Part shown: one piece after another, positions 16,455 through 25,607 of the stretch
How positions within the stretch are numbered: position 1 is the first letter of the stretch
Layout: the number at the start of each line of letters is the position of its first letter
DNA from: Flavobacteriaceae bacterium
GTDB lineage: Bacteria; Bacteroidota; Bacteroidia; Flavobacteriales; Flavobacteriaceae
Direction: 5' to 3'
DNA length: 64,000 bases
NCBI GenBank assembly: GCA_017852395.1
Contig: JAFMLE010000005.1
Coordinates: 1 to 64,000 of the forward strand
The notes under the pieces: model-generated
Told to the model about the DNA's origin: nothing
Databases searched by the model: none
The model's input: only the letters and a program-made list of their open reading frames with translations
Position numbers and translations under genes: made by a program

Positions 16455-17384
16455 TTATTCTAACTCGATTTCAAATTTTGTGAGTTGTTCAAATGCTTTA
16501 AGTCGTTGTAAAAGACGCTCGGGAGTAACTTGCTCAATATTGGCAGTGCCAAACTGCTCTACTGTAAAAGATGCCATTGCAGAACCGTGAATGATGGCCG
16601 ATTTCATATGCGACAGACTGACCGATCCGCATTGGGTTAAATACCCCGCAAATCCTCCAGCAAAACTGTCCCCTGCTCCCGTAGGGTCAAAAACTTCTTC
16701 TAAAGGTAGTGCAGGTGCACAAAAGATGTGTTGATTGTAAAACAATAAGGCGCCATGTTCTCCTTTTTTGATGATTACATATTTAGGGCCCATTTTTTGA
16801 ATAATAGCTGCTGCTTTTACCAAAGAATGTTGTTCTGTCAGTTGACGTGCTTCTTCATCATTGATTGAAATCACATCAACCTCGGCCATGACTTGATCCA
16901 GTTTTGGTCTAAAATGTTCCATCCAAAAATTCATGGTGTCTAAAATGACCAACTTAGGTCTGTTTTGCATTTGTTGTAGGGCGGCCCATTGTACCTCGGG
17001 GTGCAAATTGCCAAGCAACAAAATGTCAGGTGTCGTCAAGTGCTTGGGTATTTTGGGTTCAAAATGTTCCAAAACATTCAGGTGGGTTTCTAAGGTAGTA
17101 CGGGTATTTAGATCATTGTGATAACGGGCTTTCCAGAAAAAAGTTTTACCGCCTTTGATAGTTTCTACACCGGATAAATCAATGGCTCGATCACGAAGCA
17201 ATTGCAGGTGTGCTTCTTCAAAATCTTCTCCAATTACAGATACCAGCCCACAATCCAAATCATAGTTTTTGGCCGCTAAGGCAATATAGGTGGCGGCGCC
17301 TCCCAACGTGCGGTCGATTTTGCCAAAAGGAGTTTCTAAAGCGTCGTAAGCCATCGTGCCAACAACAAGAAGTTTATTTTTCAT
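16455..17384 (-). CDS. PfkB/ribokinase-family sugar or nucleoside kinase
   Basis: A 309-residue PfkB-fold kinase. The C-terminal signature DPTGAGDSFAGGFAGYL contains the catalytic Asp and anion hole, and the N-terminal GGAATYIALAAKNYD matches the substrate-binding turn of the family. PfkB enzymes phosphorylate ribose, fructose phosphates, adenosine and similar alcohols. Its place between rnhA and purF in a purine operon makes a nucleoside or ribose substrate plausible (inference only). The gene begins 43 bases after rnhA and ends 17 bases before the purF start. Confidence 0.88.
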   Translation of the reverse strand: MKNKLLVVGTMAYDALETPFGKIDRTLGGAATYIALAAKNYDLDCGLVSVIGEDFEEAHLQLLRDRAIDLSGVETIKGGKTFFWKARYHNDLNTRTTLETHLNVLEHFEPKIPKHLTTPDILLLGNLHPEVQWAALQQMQNRPKLVILDTMNFWMEHFRPKLDQVMAEVDVISINDEEARQLTEQHSLVKAAAIIQKMGPKYVIIKKGEHGALLFYNQHIFCAPALPLEEVFDPTGAGDSFAGGFAGYLTQCGSVSLSHMKSAIIHGSAMASFTVEQFGTANIEQVTPERLLQRLKAFEQLTKFEIELE

Positions 17385-17427
17385 CGTCTAAATTTAGTAT
17401 ATGTTTCTATGCTTTTTTGCATGGTTT

Positions 17428-17922
17428 TTATTTTTTCTCCCTGGGCATTGCTTCAGGGTTTTCTTGCTCATATACACGATCTCTTTTGAGGCTTTTGCTT
17501 TTTGCTGCTGCAACTGCTAGCGCATCACAACGTTCGTTTTGTGGGTGATCATTGTGTCCTTTGATCCATCTAAAGGCCACCTGGTGTAACTTGTAGACCT
17601 TTAGAAAACGCTTCCAAAGATCCGCATTTTTCTTGTCCTTAAATTGTTTTTTTTCCCAGCCAAACACCCATTTTTTTTCAACGGCATCAACCACATATTT
17701 GGAGTCAGAAAAGACCACCACGTCGGCGCGCTCGATCCGTATTTGCTCAAGACCTTCTATCACGGCCAAAAGCTCCATACGATTGTTGGTTGTGTATAAA
17801 TAGCCTTGAGAAAACTCTTTGACATAATTTTTGCCTACCCACTCCAAAATAATACCATATCCTCCTGGGCCGGGATTGCCCAAAGCGCTGCCATCAGTGT
17901 AGATGTGTATGGTGTTACTCAT
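17428..17922 (-). CDS. rnhA: Ribonuclease HI
   Basis: A 164-residue RNase HI that cleaves RNA in RNA-DNA hybrids. All catalytic residues are present: Asp10 (IHIYTDGSALGNPG), Glu50 (NNRMELLAVIEGLE), Asp73 (VVVFSDSKYVV), His123 (WIKGHNDHP) and Asp133 (ERCDALA). I start at the ATG at 17922 because it places the first beta strand as usual; the open frame runs 32 codons further upstream but there overlaps purN in another frame. Even so it overlaps the end of purN by eight bases, which suggests translational coupling. A short basic tail follows the fold. Confidence 0.93.
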   Translation of the reverse strand: MSNTIHIYTDGSALGNPGPGGYGIILEWVGKNYVKEFSQGYLYTTNNRMELLAVIEGLEQIRIERADVVVFSDSKYVVDAVEKKWVFGWEKKQFKDKKNADLWKRFLKVYKLHQVAFRWIKGHNDHPQNERCDALAVAAAKSKSLKRDRVYEQENPEAMPREKK

Positions 17923-18484
17923 GGTCCGTAAGGAGTTTTTCGATGATCTCGGGATAATGTTTGTACTCAAGTAGATGTACCTTCTGGGCAATCGTGGCTG
18001 GGGTATCATCGGGTCCAAGTGCTACTTTTTGTTGAAACACGATCGCTCCCTCATCGTAGTGCGCATTGACATAGTGAATGGTAATTCCGGTTTCGGCTTC
18101 TTTTTGGTCGTAGACCGCTTGATGAACGTGCATTCCAAACATGCCTTTACCGCCATATTTGGGCAACAAAGCCGGGTGTATATTGATGATTTTGTTAGGA
18201 AACCGCAGTAAGGTAGAGGGCGCAATTTTTCGAAGAAATCCGGCCAAGACAATCAGATCTGGGGTGTATTTGGCCACAGTTTGATCTATGGCGCCGGACT
18301 CAAAAACCGCGTTTTCATGAATTTCAAACACCACTTTATAGGGTTCCATACGCTGTAAAACGCCGGCATTGGATTTGTTGGTAAAAACGGCTGCAACCTT
18401 TATAAGGGGGTTTTGTTGAAAATATTTAAAGATGTTTTCAACATTTGACCCACTTCCACTGGCCCACAAAATTATTTTTTTCAC
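17915..18484 (-). CDS. purN: Phosphoribosylglycinamide formyltransferase (PurN)
   Basis: A 189-residue folate-dependent GAR transformylase, the third step of purine synthesis. The N-terminal phosphate loop is LWASGSGSNVENI, the catalytic region is INIHPALLPKYGGKGMFG (Asn and His), and the later Asp lies in AHYDEGAIVFQ. I favour the GTG at 18484 (MKKIILWASG), which matches the family's usual start; a TTG four codons upstream is possible. It heads the operon with rnhA, pfkB and purF and is divergent from acpP. Confidence 0.93.
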   Translation of the reverse strand: MKKIILWASGSGSNVENIFKYFQQNPLIKVAAVFTNKSNAGVLQRMEPYKVVFEIHENAVFESGAIDQTVAKYTPDLIVLAGFLRKIAPSTLLRFPNKIINIHPALLPKYGGKGMFGMHVHQAVYDQKEAETGITIHYVNAHYDEGAIVFQQKVALGPDDTPATIAQKVHLLEYKHYPEIIEKLLTDHE

Positions 18485-18615
18485 GCTTTGTGCCAAGTCC
18501 TATTTTGTTGTTGAAGCATTGAAAATATAGCTGTTTTCAAAATTTTTTATAGCAACTATTTCACAAAGAAAAGTTATATTTAACAAACCAAAGGACGAAA
18601 TAGTACAAAGTTTTT

Positions 18616-18623
18616 TATTTTTG
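18616..18623 (+). promoter_or_regulatory. -7 element TATTTTTG before acpP
   Basis: Exact TAnnTTTG match, 26 bases before the acpP ATG. It would drive acpP and, through short gaps, fabF and the genes beyond. Confidence 0.55.
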
Positions 18624-18649
18624 TCCACAACAATTTTAAATAGAAAATC

Positions 18650-18883
18650 ATGTCAGACATTTCATCACGCGTTAAAGCCATAATTGTAGACAAATTGGGT
18701 GTAGACGAAAATGAAGTTGTATCAGAAGCAAATTTCACCAACGATTTAGGAGCAGATTCTTTAGATACAGTGGAGTTGATTATGGAATTTGAAAAAGAAT
18801 TTGATATCCAAATTCCGGATGACCAAGCAGAAAACATCGCAACTGTAGGTCAAGCTATTCAATTTATTGAACAAGCCAAATAA
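18650..18883 (+). CDS. acpP: Acyl carrier protein
   Basis: A 77-residue acidic helical protein with Ser37 in the [10 protein letters not shown] motif, the attachment site of the 4'-phosphopantetheine arm. It carries growing acyl chains in type II fatty acid synthesis. Length, acidity and motif are all standard. It is the first gene of acpP-fabF-rnc-IPExxxVDY-pyk; fabF begins 12 bases later. Confidence 0.97.
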   Translation: MSDISSRVKAIIVDKLGVDENEVVSEANFTNDLGADSLDTVELIMEFEKEFDIQIPDDQAENIATVGQAIQFIEQAK

Positions 18884-18895
18884 ATTTCTAGTGCC

Positions 18896-20146
18896 ATGAG
18901 TCCAAGACGCGTAGTTGTTACCGGATTAGGGGCTCTGACACCTATTGGAAACACCCTCCCAGCCTATTGGGAGGGTTTATTATCTGGAACAAGTGGTGCA
19001 GCCCCAATTACTTATTTTGATGCCTCAAAATTTAAAACGCAGTTTGCCTGCGAAATCAAAAATTTTGACCCTCTAGCACATTTTGACCGCAAAGAAGTCC
19101 GAAAGTACGACCGGTTTACCCAGTATGCTTTGGTCGCTACTCAAGAAGCTATCGAAGACTCTGGTCTAGATCTCGAACGGATTGACAAAGACCGTGTCGG
19201 TGTCATTTGGGGTGCCGGAATCGGTGGTTTAGAAACGTTTCAAAACGAAGTTATTGATTTTGCTCAAGGCGATGGAACACCGCGTTTTAATCCGTTTTTC
19301 ATTCCAAAAATGATTGCGGATATTGCCCCTGGAATGATTTCGATACAATATGGTTTTGCAGGGCCCAATTTTGCTACGGTTTCTGCTTGTGCCTCTTCTG
19401 CCAATGCCCTAATTGATGCCTTAAACTACATCCGCTTGGGCTATGCAGACATTATGGTCAGTGGTGGTTCTGAAGCTGGCGTTACCATTGCAGGTATGGG
19501 AGGCTTCAATGCAATGCATGCATTGTCCAAACGCAATGACGACCCCAAAACAGCTTCTCGTCCTTTTGACAAGGATCGTGACGGGTTTGTATTGGGTGAA
19601 GGTGCGGGATCACTAATTTTAGAAGAATATGAGCACGCCAAAGCACGGGGTGCTAAAATTTATGCCGAATTATTAGGCGGCGGCCTCTCTGCAGATGCAC
19701 ATCACATGACGGCACCCCATCCGGAAGGAGCAGGGGCCATCAAAGTAATGCAAAATTGCCTTAAAGACGCCAACCTAAAACCCGAAGATGTAGATGCCAT
19801 AAACATGCATGGTACATCTACCCCTCTTGGAGATATTGCAGAATCTAAAGCGGTTAAAGCCGTTTTTGGAGAACATGCTTACAACATCAACATCAATTCT
19901 ACCAAATCCATGACCGGACACCTTCTAGGTGCTGCTGGTGCCATAGAGGCGATTGCTTCCATTATGGCCATCAAACACGGTATTGTTCCTCCCACCATCA
20001 ATCATCAAACCCCGGATGAAAATATTGATCCTAAGTTGAACTTTACCTTTGGCAAAGCCCAAAAACGAACCGTTAATATTGCCCTGTCAAACACCTTTGG
20101 TTTTGGAGGACACAATGCTTGTGTTGTTTTTGGAAAAATTGATTAA
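18896..20146 (+). CDS. fabF: 3-oxoacyl-ACP synthase II (FabF)
   Basis: A 416-residue thiolase-fold condensing enzyme that elongates acyl-ACP with malonyl-ACP. The catalytic triad is complete: Cys165 (TVSACASSANAL), His305 (INMHGTSTPLGD) and His342 (KSMTGHLLGAAGA). The C-terminal FGFGGHNACVVF is characteristic. The Cys-His-His set separates it from FabH, found at 36700. It lies directly after acpP, its substrate carrier, and before rnc. Confidence 0.96.
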   Translation: MSPRRVVVTGLGALTPIGNTLPAYWEGLLSGTSGAAPITYFDASKFKTQFACEIKNFDPLAHFDRKEVRKYDRFTQYALVATQEAIEDSGLDLERIDKDRVGVIWGAGIGGLETFQNEVIDFAQGDGTPRFNPFFIPKMIADIAPGMISIQYGFAGPNFATVSACASSANALIDALNYIRLGYADIMVSGGSEAGVTIAGMGGFNAMHALSKRNDDPKTASRPFDKDRDGFVLGEGAGSLILEEYEHAKARGAKIYAELLGGGLSADAHHMTAPHPEGAGAIKVMQNCLKDANLKPEDVDAINMHGTSTPLGDIAESKAVKAVFGEHAYNININSTKSMTGHLLGAAGAIEAIASIMAIKHGIVPPTINHQTPDENIDPKLNFTFGKAQKRTVNIALSNTFGFGGHNACVVFGKID

Positions 20147-20154
20147 CTTGAAAT

Positions 20155-20898
20155 GTGAGATTTCTTAACCACATATTTAGATCCCGTTTGTCCTCAAACG
20201 GGATTTTTTATACCCAATTAAAAAAAATCTTAGGGACCCCACCAAAAAACATGGCCCTCTATCAAGAGGCCTTTACACACCGCTCGATGAACCTCAAAGA
20301 TGCGCAAGGTGAAAGAATCAATTATGAACGTCTCGAATTTTTAGGAGACACCATGCTTAGCAGCGTGGTATCAGCTTATATTTATCTCAAATACCCCAAG
20401 GCACAAGAAGGCAAACTCACCAAACTACGCTCAAAAATCGTAAGTCGTGAAAATCTCAACAACATCGGTCAAAAATTTGATTTGCTTAGCCTAATCATCC
20501 CCCTAAACCCAAAAGCCAATTTTGGCAATGACATATTGGGCAACCTGTTAGAGGCCCTCATCGGAGCTTTATATGTGGATCAGGGGTATGTCAAATGCGA
20601 ACGGTTTATTTTGGAAAAAATTCTCAAACAGCACGTCGACTTAGAGCATATAAATCGTTCCATACTTAGTTACAAAAGTGCTTTAATCGAATGGGCGCAG
20701 AAAGAAAAATCTAGACTTGTCTTTCAAACCCAAAAAGCCGATGGTCTTGACCCCGATATCAACTTTATGACGCAGCTTATAATTAACAACAAACCCTTAG
20801 TAAAAGCCCGAGAAGTATCGAAAAAAAAATCTGAAGAAAAAGCCGCCCGGAGAGCATATTTCAAACTAGGGCTCAACCACCACAAGGAACTCTTATGA
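20155..20898 (+). CDS. rnc: Ribonuclease III
   Basis: A 247-residue double-strand-specific endoribonuclease for rRNA and mRNA processing. The catalytic signature is ERLEFLGDTMLSSVVS (about residues 59-74), with a second acidic cluster in LGNLLEALIGALYVDQGY. The C-terminal region from about 165 is a double-stranded RNA-binding domain, ending KKKSEEKAARRAYFKLGL. Translation starts with GTG at 20155; the ATG two bases earlier runs straight into a stop. It is eight bases from fabF and overlaps the next gene by four bases. Confidence 0.95.
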   Translation: MRFLNHIFRSRLSSNGIFYTQLKKILGTPPKNMALYQEAFTHRSMNLKDAQGERINYERLEFLGDTMLSSVVSAYIYLKYPKAQEGKLTKLRSKIVSRENLNNIGQKFDLLSLIIPLNPKANFGNDILGNLLEALIGALYVDQGYVKCERFILEKILKQHVDLEHINRSILSYKSALIEWAQKEKSRLVFQTQKADGLDPDINFMTQLIINNKPLVKAREVSKKKSEEKAARRAYFKLGLNHHKELL

Positions 20899-21356
20899 GC
20901 AAAAAACACTACTTACTCGATGCCGAAATCGACACCGATTTTGAACTGCTGGCCCTCCACACCTCCGCGGTTGGCTTTGAGCTGGCTTATGTGCTCAACA
21001 AAAATTTAAAAGGCCATTTTATTCGAACCCGCAAGGACCTCGAGCTTCACCATACGTTCTTTGAACATTATGTCTGGGAAGCTCCTCAGCGCGGCATTCA
21101 TTGCGAATTGCTTCAAAACATCGCACAACATATTGAAGACCAACAAACAAACAGTTCAAATTTATTTGAAGTCAGTATCACAAAAGAAGTATATTTGCTT
21201 TCCGAAGCCAAAAATGTTCCTTTTTTACTAAAAATAAACGAAGGGCTCAATCCCGATCACCTAAAGAATGTGCTCGAACAGTCCCCGCTTATTTCCATGT
21301 GCTATGGCATAAAGGAGCAAAAAATAAAAAGCAAATTGAATATTTTGAACTTGTAA
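20895..21356 (+). CDS. IPExxxVDY-family protein (Bacteroidota, unknown function)
   Basis: A 153-residue protein in the position, between rnc and pyk, where Bacteroidota encode the IPExxxVDY family. The eponymous motif is altered: at the expected place, before FLLKI, the sequence reads LSEAKNVPF. The rest fits a small alpha/beta protein without membrane segments. No activity is known for the family. It overlaps rnc by four bases (ATGA), and pyk begins at the base after its stop, so the three are translationally linked. The family call rests mainly on context and the FLLKI region. Confidence 0.75.
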   Translation: MSKKHYLLDAEIDTDFELLALHTSAVGFELAYVLNKNLKGHFIRTRKDLELHHTFFEHYVWEAPQRGIHCELLQNIAQHIEDQQTNSSNLFEVSITKEVYLLSEAKNVPFLLKINEGLNPDHLKNVLEQSPLISMCYGIKEQKIKSKLNILNL

Positions 21357-22784
21357 ATGAATAAACAAAAGAAGACCAAGATTGTCGCCACTTTAGGCCC
21401 CGCCTGTTCGGACATCGAGGTGATGGAAAAACTGATTAAGGAAGGGGTTGACGTTTTCAGAATCAACTTTTCACACGCCGATTATGAAGGAGTCCGTGAG
21501 CGTATAAAAAATATCCGCAAACTAAACGAAAAACTAGGAACACATACCTCCATTTTGGCAGACCTTCAAGGGCCAAAACTGCGTGTAGGTGAAATGGAAG
21601 AAGGCTGCGTGGTCAAAGAAGGTGACATCGTAACTTTTTTGACACAGACCCCTTTTGTAGGAGATGCGACACGTGCTTACATGAATTATTCAAATTTTCC
21701 TAAAGATGTTAGTCCAGGCGAACGAATACTTCTCGATGACGGCAAGCTTATTTTTGAAGTACTCACTACCGACAAAGACAAAGAAGTAACCGCTAAAGTC
21801 ATACAAGGAGGGCCCTTCAAATCCAAAAAAGGAGTCAACCTGCCCAATACCAAAATTTCACTTCCTGCGCTGACAGAAAAAGACATCAAAGACGCCAAAT
21901 TTGCGATCAGCCAAGAAGTCGATTGGATCGCGCTTTCTTTTGTACGCAACAGTCAAGACCTACAAGATCTTAAAGACCTTATTGAAGAACACTCAGATTA
22001 TAAAATTCCGATTATTTCTAAAATTGAAAAGCCCGAAGCGATTGTCAATATTGACAAAATAATTGCCCACAGCGACGGACTTATGGTGGCACGTGGTGAC
22101 CTTGGAGTAGAAATCCCTGCGGCAGAAGTGCCCTTGATACAAAAACAACTGGTACGGGCAGCCAAAAAAGCACGCATTCCCGTGATTATTGCAACACAGA
22201 TGATGGAAACCATGATTGAAAGCCGAACTGCAACACGTGCAGAGGTCAATGATGTTGCCAATTCTGTAATGGACGGTGCCGATGCAGTGATGCTTTCTGG
22301 CGAAACTTCGGTTGGAAAATATCCCGTAGAGGTCATCAAAACCATGTCTTCTATCTTACATCAAGTAGAAGGCTCTGATTTGATTCGAGTTCCTCAAAAC
22401 CCTCCTACAATCCGAACCAAGCGATATATTACCAAAGCAATTTGCTATCATGCGGCACATATGGCCAATGAAATCAATGCCAGCGCTATCTGTACCCTAA
22501 CCAATAGTGGATATACAGCTTTTCAAATTTCGGCTTGGCGCCCCTCAGCACATGTTTTGGTGTTTACCTCCAACAAAAGAATTTTGACGCAGCTCAATTT
22601 GTTGTGGGGAGTAAAAGCTTTTTATTACGACAGTTTTAGCAGTACGGACAATACGGTTGAAGAAATCAATAAAATTGCCCACGAAAAAGGCTATGTTGAC
22701 TCCAATGAATTGGTCATCAACCTAACCGCAATGCCAATCGCTGCAAAAGGGATGGTAAATACCTTGCGGGTCTCTACCATCTAA
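21357..22784 (+). CDS. pyk: Pyruvate kinase
   Basis: A 475-residue glycolytic enzyme making pyruvate and ATP from phosphoenolpyruvate. Motifs in order: IVATLGPACSD, VFRINFSHADYEG, ADLQGPKLRVG, the catalytic stretch IPIISKIEKPEAIVNIDKII with its active-site lysine, MVARGDLGVEIP, and IATQMMETMI. The C-terminal domain from about 350 is the regulatory domain. It starts directly after the previous stop. Its own stop overlaps that of the convergent dinB by four bases. Confidence 0.97.
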   Translation: MNKQKKTKIVATLGPACSDIEVMEKLIKEGVDVFRINFSHADYEGVRERIKNIRKLNEKLGTHTSILADLQGPKLRVGEMEEGCVVKEGDIVTFLTQTPFVGDATRAYMNYSNFPKDVSPGERILLDDGKLIFEVLTTDKDKEVTAKVIQGGPFKSKKGVNLPNTKISLPALTEKDIKDAKFAISQEVDWIALSFVRNSQDLQDLKDLIEEHSDYKIPIISKIEKPEAIVNIDKIIAHSDGLMVARGDLGVEIPAAEVPLIQKQLVRAAKKARIPVIIATQMMETMIESRTATRAEVNDVANSVMDGADAVMLSGETSVGKYPVEVIKTMSSILHQVEGSDLIRVPQNPPTIRTKRYITKAICYHAAHMANEINASAICTLTNSGYTAFQISAWRPSAHVLVFTSNKRILTQLNLLWGVKAFYYDSFSSTDNTVEEINKIAHEKGYVDSNELVINLTAMPIAAKGMVNTLRVSTI

Positions 22785-23887
22785 AAATCAAACGAAAGTT
22801 GCACATCGAGCTTTTCTTGATCTGATGTAGTGCTTGAGTTACGCTCGCCTTTTAAGTTGGACAGTGATATGCCAATTAGACGGACCGAGTCTTTTAGTCG
22901 GTCTTGATACAAAAGGTCTTTGGCTTGGTCCAAAATGACACTTTTGTCTGAGACAAAATAAGGCAGTGTTTTGCTTCGGGTTTGCATGGTAAAATCGCTG
23001 TACTTGATTTTTAGGGTAATGGTTTTGCCGGCTTGCTTTTTGCGGCCCATTCTTTTGATAAGTGCTTGGGCAATCTGTTCGAGTTTTTCTTCCAGAAAAA
23101 CTTCACTGCTCAAATTGGTGTCAAAAGTACGTTCGGCGCCCAAAGATTTTGGGGTACGTTGCGGTTGTACTGGTCGCGTATGAATCCCACGAACCGCTTG
23201 ATAATAATACGATCCCGATTTGCCAAAATAAGCTTCTAACTGTTCTAAGGATACCTTTTTTAAATCCGCTCCCGTGTAGATTCCGAGTTGATACATCCGG
23301 TCGGCCGTTTTTTTTCCAACACCATAGAATTTTTGGATGTCCAAGGCCTCCAAAAAAGAAATAACCTCCTCGGGTGGGATGGTTTTTTGTCCATTTGGTT
23401 TATTCCAATCACTAGCAATTTTGGCAATAAACTTGTTAATCGAAATCCCTGCTGAAGCGGTGAGTCCGGTGTCGTTATAAATTTGTTGTCGAATTGCAGC
23501 TGCTATTTGAGTTGCTGAAGAGAGGTTCTTTTTGTTTTTAGTTACGTCCAAATATGCCTCATCAAGGGATAGAGGCTCTACCAAATCGGTATATTCAAAA
23601 AAGATATTTCTAATGCGTTCAGAAACTTCTTTATAGCGCTCAAAACGGGGCTTTACAAAGGTCAAATCTGGGCATAAACGAGCGGCCAAACGGCCACTCA
23701 TTGCACTACGGACACCAAATTTACGGGCCTCATAACTGGCTGCCGCAACAACCCCTCGAGAACCACCCCCACCTACAGCAAGGGGTTTGCCTCTAAGTTC
23801 TGGATGGTCATACTGCTCTACCGATGCAAAGAATGCGTCCATGTCAATATGGATGATTTTGCGTTGTGCATCGAAAGCATATTTCAT
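22781..23887 (-). CDS. dinB: DNA polymerase IV (Y family)
   Basis: A 368-residue translesion polymerase. The palm motif IIHIDMDAFFASVEQ (about residues 11-25) and SLDEAYLDVT (about 103-112) supply the catalytic carboxylates; the YEARKFGVRSAM finger region and two HhH-type turns (FYGVGKKTADRMYQLG) follow. The protein ends in LDVQLSFDF, which contains a QLxLF-like motif for binding the beta sliding clamp. No LexA-type operator is evident upstream. It is transcribed towards pyk and away from the DUF819 gene. Confidence 0.95.
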   Translation of the reverse strand: MKYAFDAQRKIIHIDMDAFFASVEQYDHPELRGKPLAVGGGGSRGVVAAASYEARKFGVRSAMSGRLAARLCPDLTFVKPRFERYKEVSERIRNIFFEYTDLVEPLSLDEAYLDVTKNKKNLSSATQIAAAIRQQIYNDTGLTASAGISINKFIAKIASDWNKPNGQKTIPPEEVISFLEALDIQKFYGVGKKTADRMYQLGIYTGADLKKVSLEQLEAYFGKSGSYYYQAVRGIHTRPVQPQRTPKSLGAERTFDTNLSSEVFLEEKLEQIAQALIKRMGRKKQAGKTITLKIKYSDFTMQTRSKTLPYFVSDKSVILDQAKDLLYQDRLKDSVRLIGISLSNLKGERNSSTTSDQEKLDVQLSFDF

Positions 23888-24003
23888 AGGTGTCTGCTTT
23901 GGGTCTTCTAAATTAGAAAATCAAATTGGTATGAAGATTTTAAATTAAATTGTTGCCTTGCTTTTGAAAGCCTAAATTGTTTTAAATTTTAAAAGTACCC
24001 TAT

Positions 24004-25149
24004 ATGAGTCTTTTAGTAGCGTCTTTGAGTATCGTTTGCATTACTTTAACCGTCGTTATTTGGCTCGAAAAACAAGAAAGACGCTGGATAAAAGCCCTTT
24101 TGCAATGGGTTCCTCCCATTTTGTTTGCTTATATCGTACCTGCTGTTCTTTCTGCGTTACTAGGGCTCCAACTCGACCAAGTGGTGCTTCATCAATGGAG
24201 CAAACAGTGGATCATCCCAATAGCCATATTGAGTATTATGGCTTCTTTGTCTTTACGTGCCCTTAAAATTGTAGGGGTTAGGCCCTTATTGTTGTTTGTT
24301 TTTGGGTCTTTTTTTATTGCCTTACTTCCTGTGGTGATTTTGATGACAGGGGGTTGGGTCTCGTCAAGTTTTCAAGCAGAATTTATCTCAAAAGACCTTT
24401 GGAAGGGATTGGTCCCTATTGTAGGAAGTTGGATTGGGGGCAGTACCAGTCAACTGGTGCTCAAAGAATTTGTAGGTACCTCAGAAGGACTTTTCTTGTC
24501 CGTATTGGTTTTGGATAATGTTTTGGTCAATATTTGGACCTTGTTGATGTTTCAATTAATTAAAAAAAGTGGTTCCCTCAACACAAAATTAGGGCTTCCT
24601 GAAGCGCCCATTCTAGAAACAGAACAAACCGCAATCAGATCGACCAAAGATCGTTTTTTTACAGTGACCCTATTGGCCATTGGCATAGCAGTGCCCTATT
24701 TGTTTGGGTTGAGTTTTCTGCAAACCATTATCGGCCTTTCCTTCTTGGGAATCCTCTTGGGCAATCGTCTAAAAGCTTGGGACCATCAACTTTGCTTGAA
24801 AATCGGTAGCTTTAGTATCCTAACCGTAATGGCTATTTTGGGGCTAAAACTCAACTTTAGCCAGTTCGAATTGCCCGGTATTTTTGTGCTTTTTGTACTC
24901 GTTTGGTTGCTGCTACAATTTGTGTTTTCGGTTTTGACGGCCCTGGCCCTAAAAATTTCAATGGTATGGGTTCCCATCGCAAGCATGGCAAATCTTGGGG
25001 GTATTTCTACAGCACCTGCCGTAACTGCGGCCTATGATCGAAAATTGATGCCTCATGCGATCGTTTTGGCCATATTGAGTATGGTTACAGGCACCTTTTG
25101 GGGCATCTTCACTACCTGGCTTTTCAAATTGTATCTTGCGACACTATGA
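24004..25149 (+). CDS. DUF819 family membrane protein
   Basis: A 381-residue inner-membrane protein with about ten to eleven hydrophobic helices. The region IVGSWIGGSTSQLVLKEFVG and the later ASMANLGGISTAPAVTAAYD, two Gly-rich turns in opposite halves, are typical of DUF819 (YjcL-like) proteins, thought to be transporters; the substrate is unknown. The gene overlaps the CYTH gene by four bases (ATGA), so the two are co-translated. Confidence 0.85.
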   Translation: MSLLVASLSIVCITLTVVIWLEKQERRWIKALLQWVPPILFAYIVPAVLSALLGLQLDQVVLHQWSKQWIIPIAILSIMASLSLRALKIVGVRPLLLFVFGSFFIALLPVVILMTGGWVSSSFQAEFISKDLWKGLVPIVGSWIGGSTSQLVLKEFVGTSEGLFLSVLVLDNVLVNIWTLLMFQLIKKSGSLNTKLGLPEAPILETEQTAIRSTKDRFFTVTLLAIGIAVPYLFGLSFLQTIIGLSFLGILLGNRLKAWDHQLCLKIGSFSILTVMAILGLKLNFSQFELPGIFVLFVLVWLLLQFVFSVLTALALKISMVWVPIASMANLGGISTAPAVTAAYDRKLMPHAIVLAILSMVTGTFWGIFTTWLFKLYLATL

Positions 25150-25589
25150 ATATCGAAATTGAAAGAAAATTTTTGGTTACCTCAACTGCATATAAGCAGT
25201 TGAGCATCGAAAAAATAGAAATAATACAAGGCTATCTGTCAAAAATTCCAGAACGTACCGTTCGTATTCGAATAGCAGACAAAAACGCTTGGCTGACCCT
25301 CAAAGGCAAAAGCGATAGTCAAGGATTGGCTCGTCGTGAGTGGGAATACAAAATTCCCCTATCCGAAGCTCATGAACTCCTTGCACTCTGTGAAAAACCG
25401 TTGATCCGAAAAACCCGATATAAAATTCCGTATAACAACTTGATGATCGAAGTCGATGAATTTCAGGAGCCCCGTCAAACCGTTTGGGCAGAAGTCGAAC
25501 TGCCATCCATGGACACCCCTTTTGACCCACCAGAATGGCTCGGTAAAGAAGTTACAGGCGATCCAAACTACTATAATGCACAGCTTTAG
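25146..25589 (+). CDS. CYTH domain protein (triphosphate tunnel enzyme)
   Basis: A 147-residue protein of the CYTH fold. It starts MNIEIERKFLV, the ExExK signature that binds metal and triphosphate, and continues with alternating charged strands (RTVRIRIADKNAWLTLKGK, MIEVDEFQ, WAEVELPS) lining the tunnel. Bacterial members are mostly inorganic triphosphatases; some are class IV adenylate cyclases. I start at the ATG at 25146, overlapping the previous gene by four bases, because the family always begins at this motif. Which triphosphate is used is open. Confidence 0.9.
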   Translation: MNIEIERKFLVTSTAYKQLSIEKIEIIQGYLSKIPERTVRIRIADKNAWLTLKGKSDSQGLARREWEYKIPLSEAHELLALCEKPLIRKTRYKIPYNNLMIEVDEFQEPRQTVWAEVELPSMDTPFDPPEWLGKEVTGDPNYYNAQL

Positions 25590-25607
25590 TGCTTAAAACT
25601 TATAATT

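Noticed and set aside
17923-18018. 32-residue N-terminal extension of RNase HI
   Set aside because: It overlaps the purN coding region in another frame and precedes the conserved start of the fold.
21998-22345. 115-codon frame antisense to pyk
   Set aside because: Composition follows from the codon use of pyk; no family similarity.
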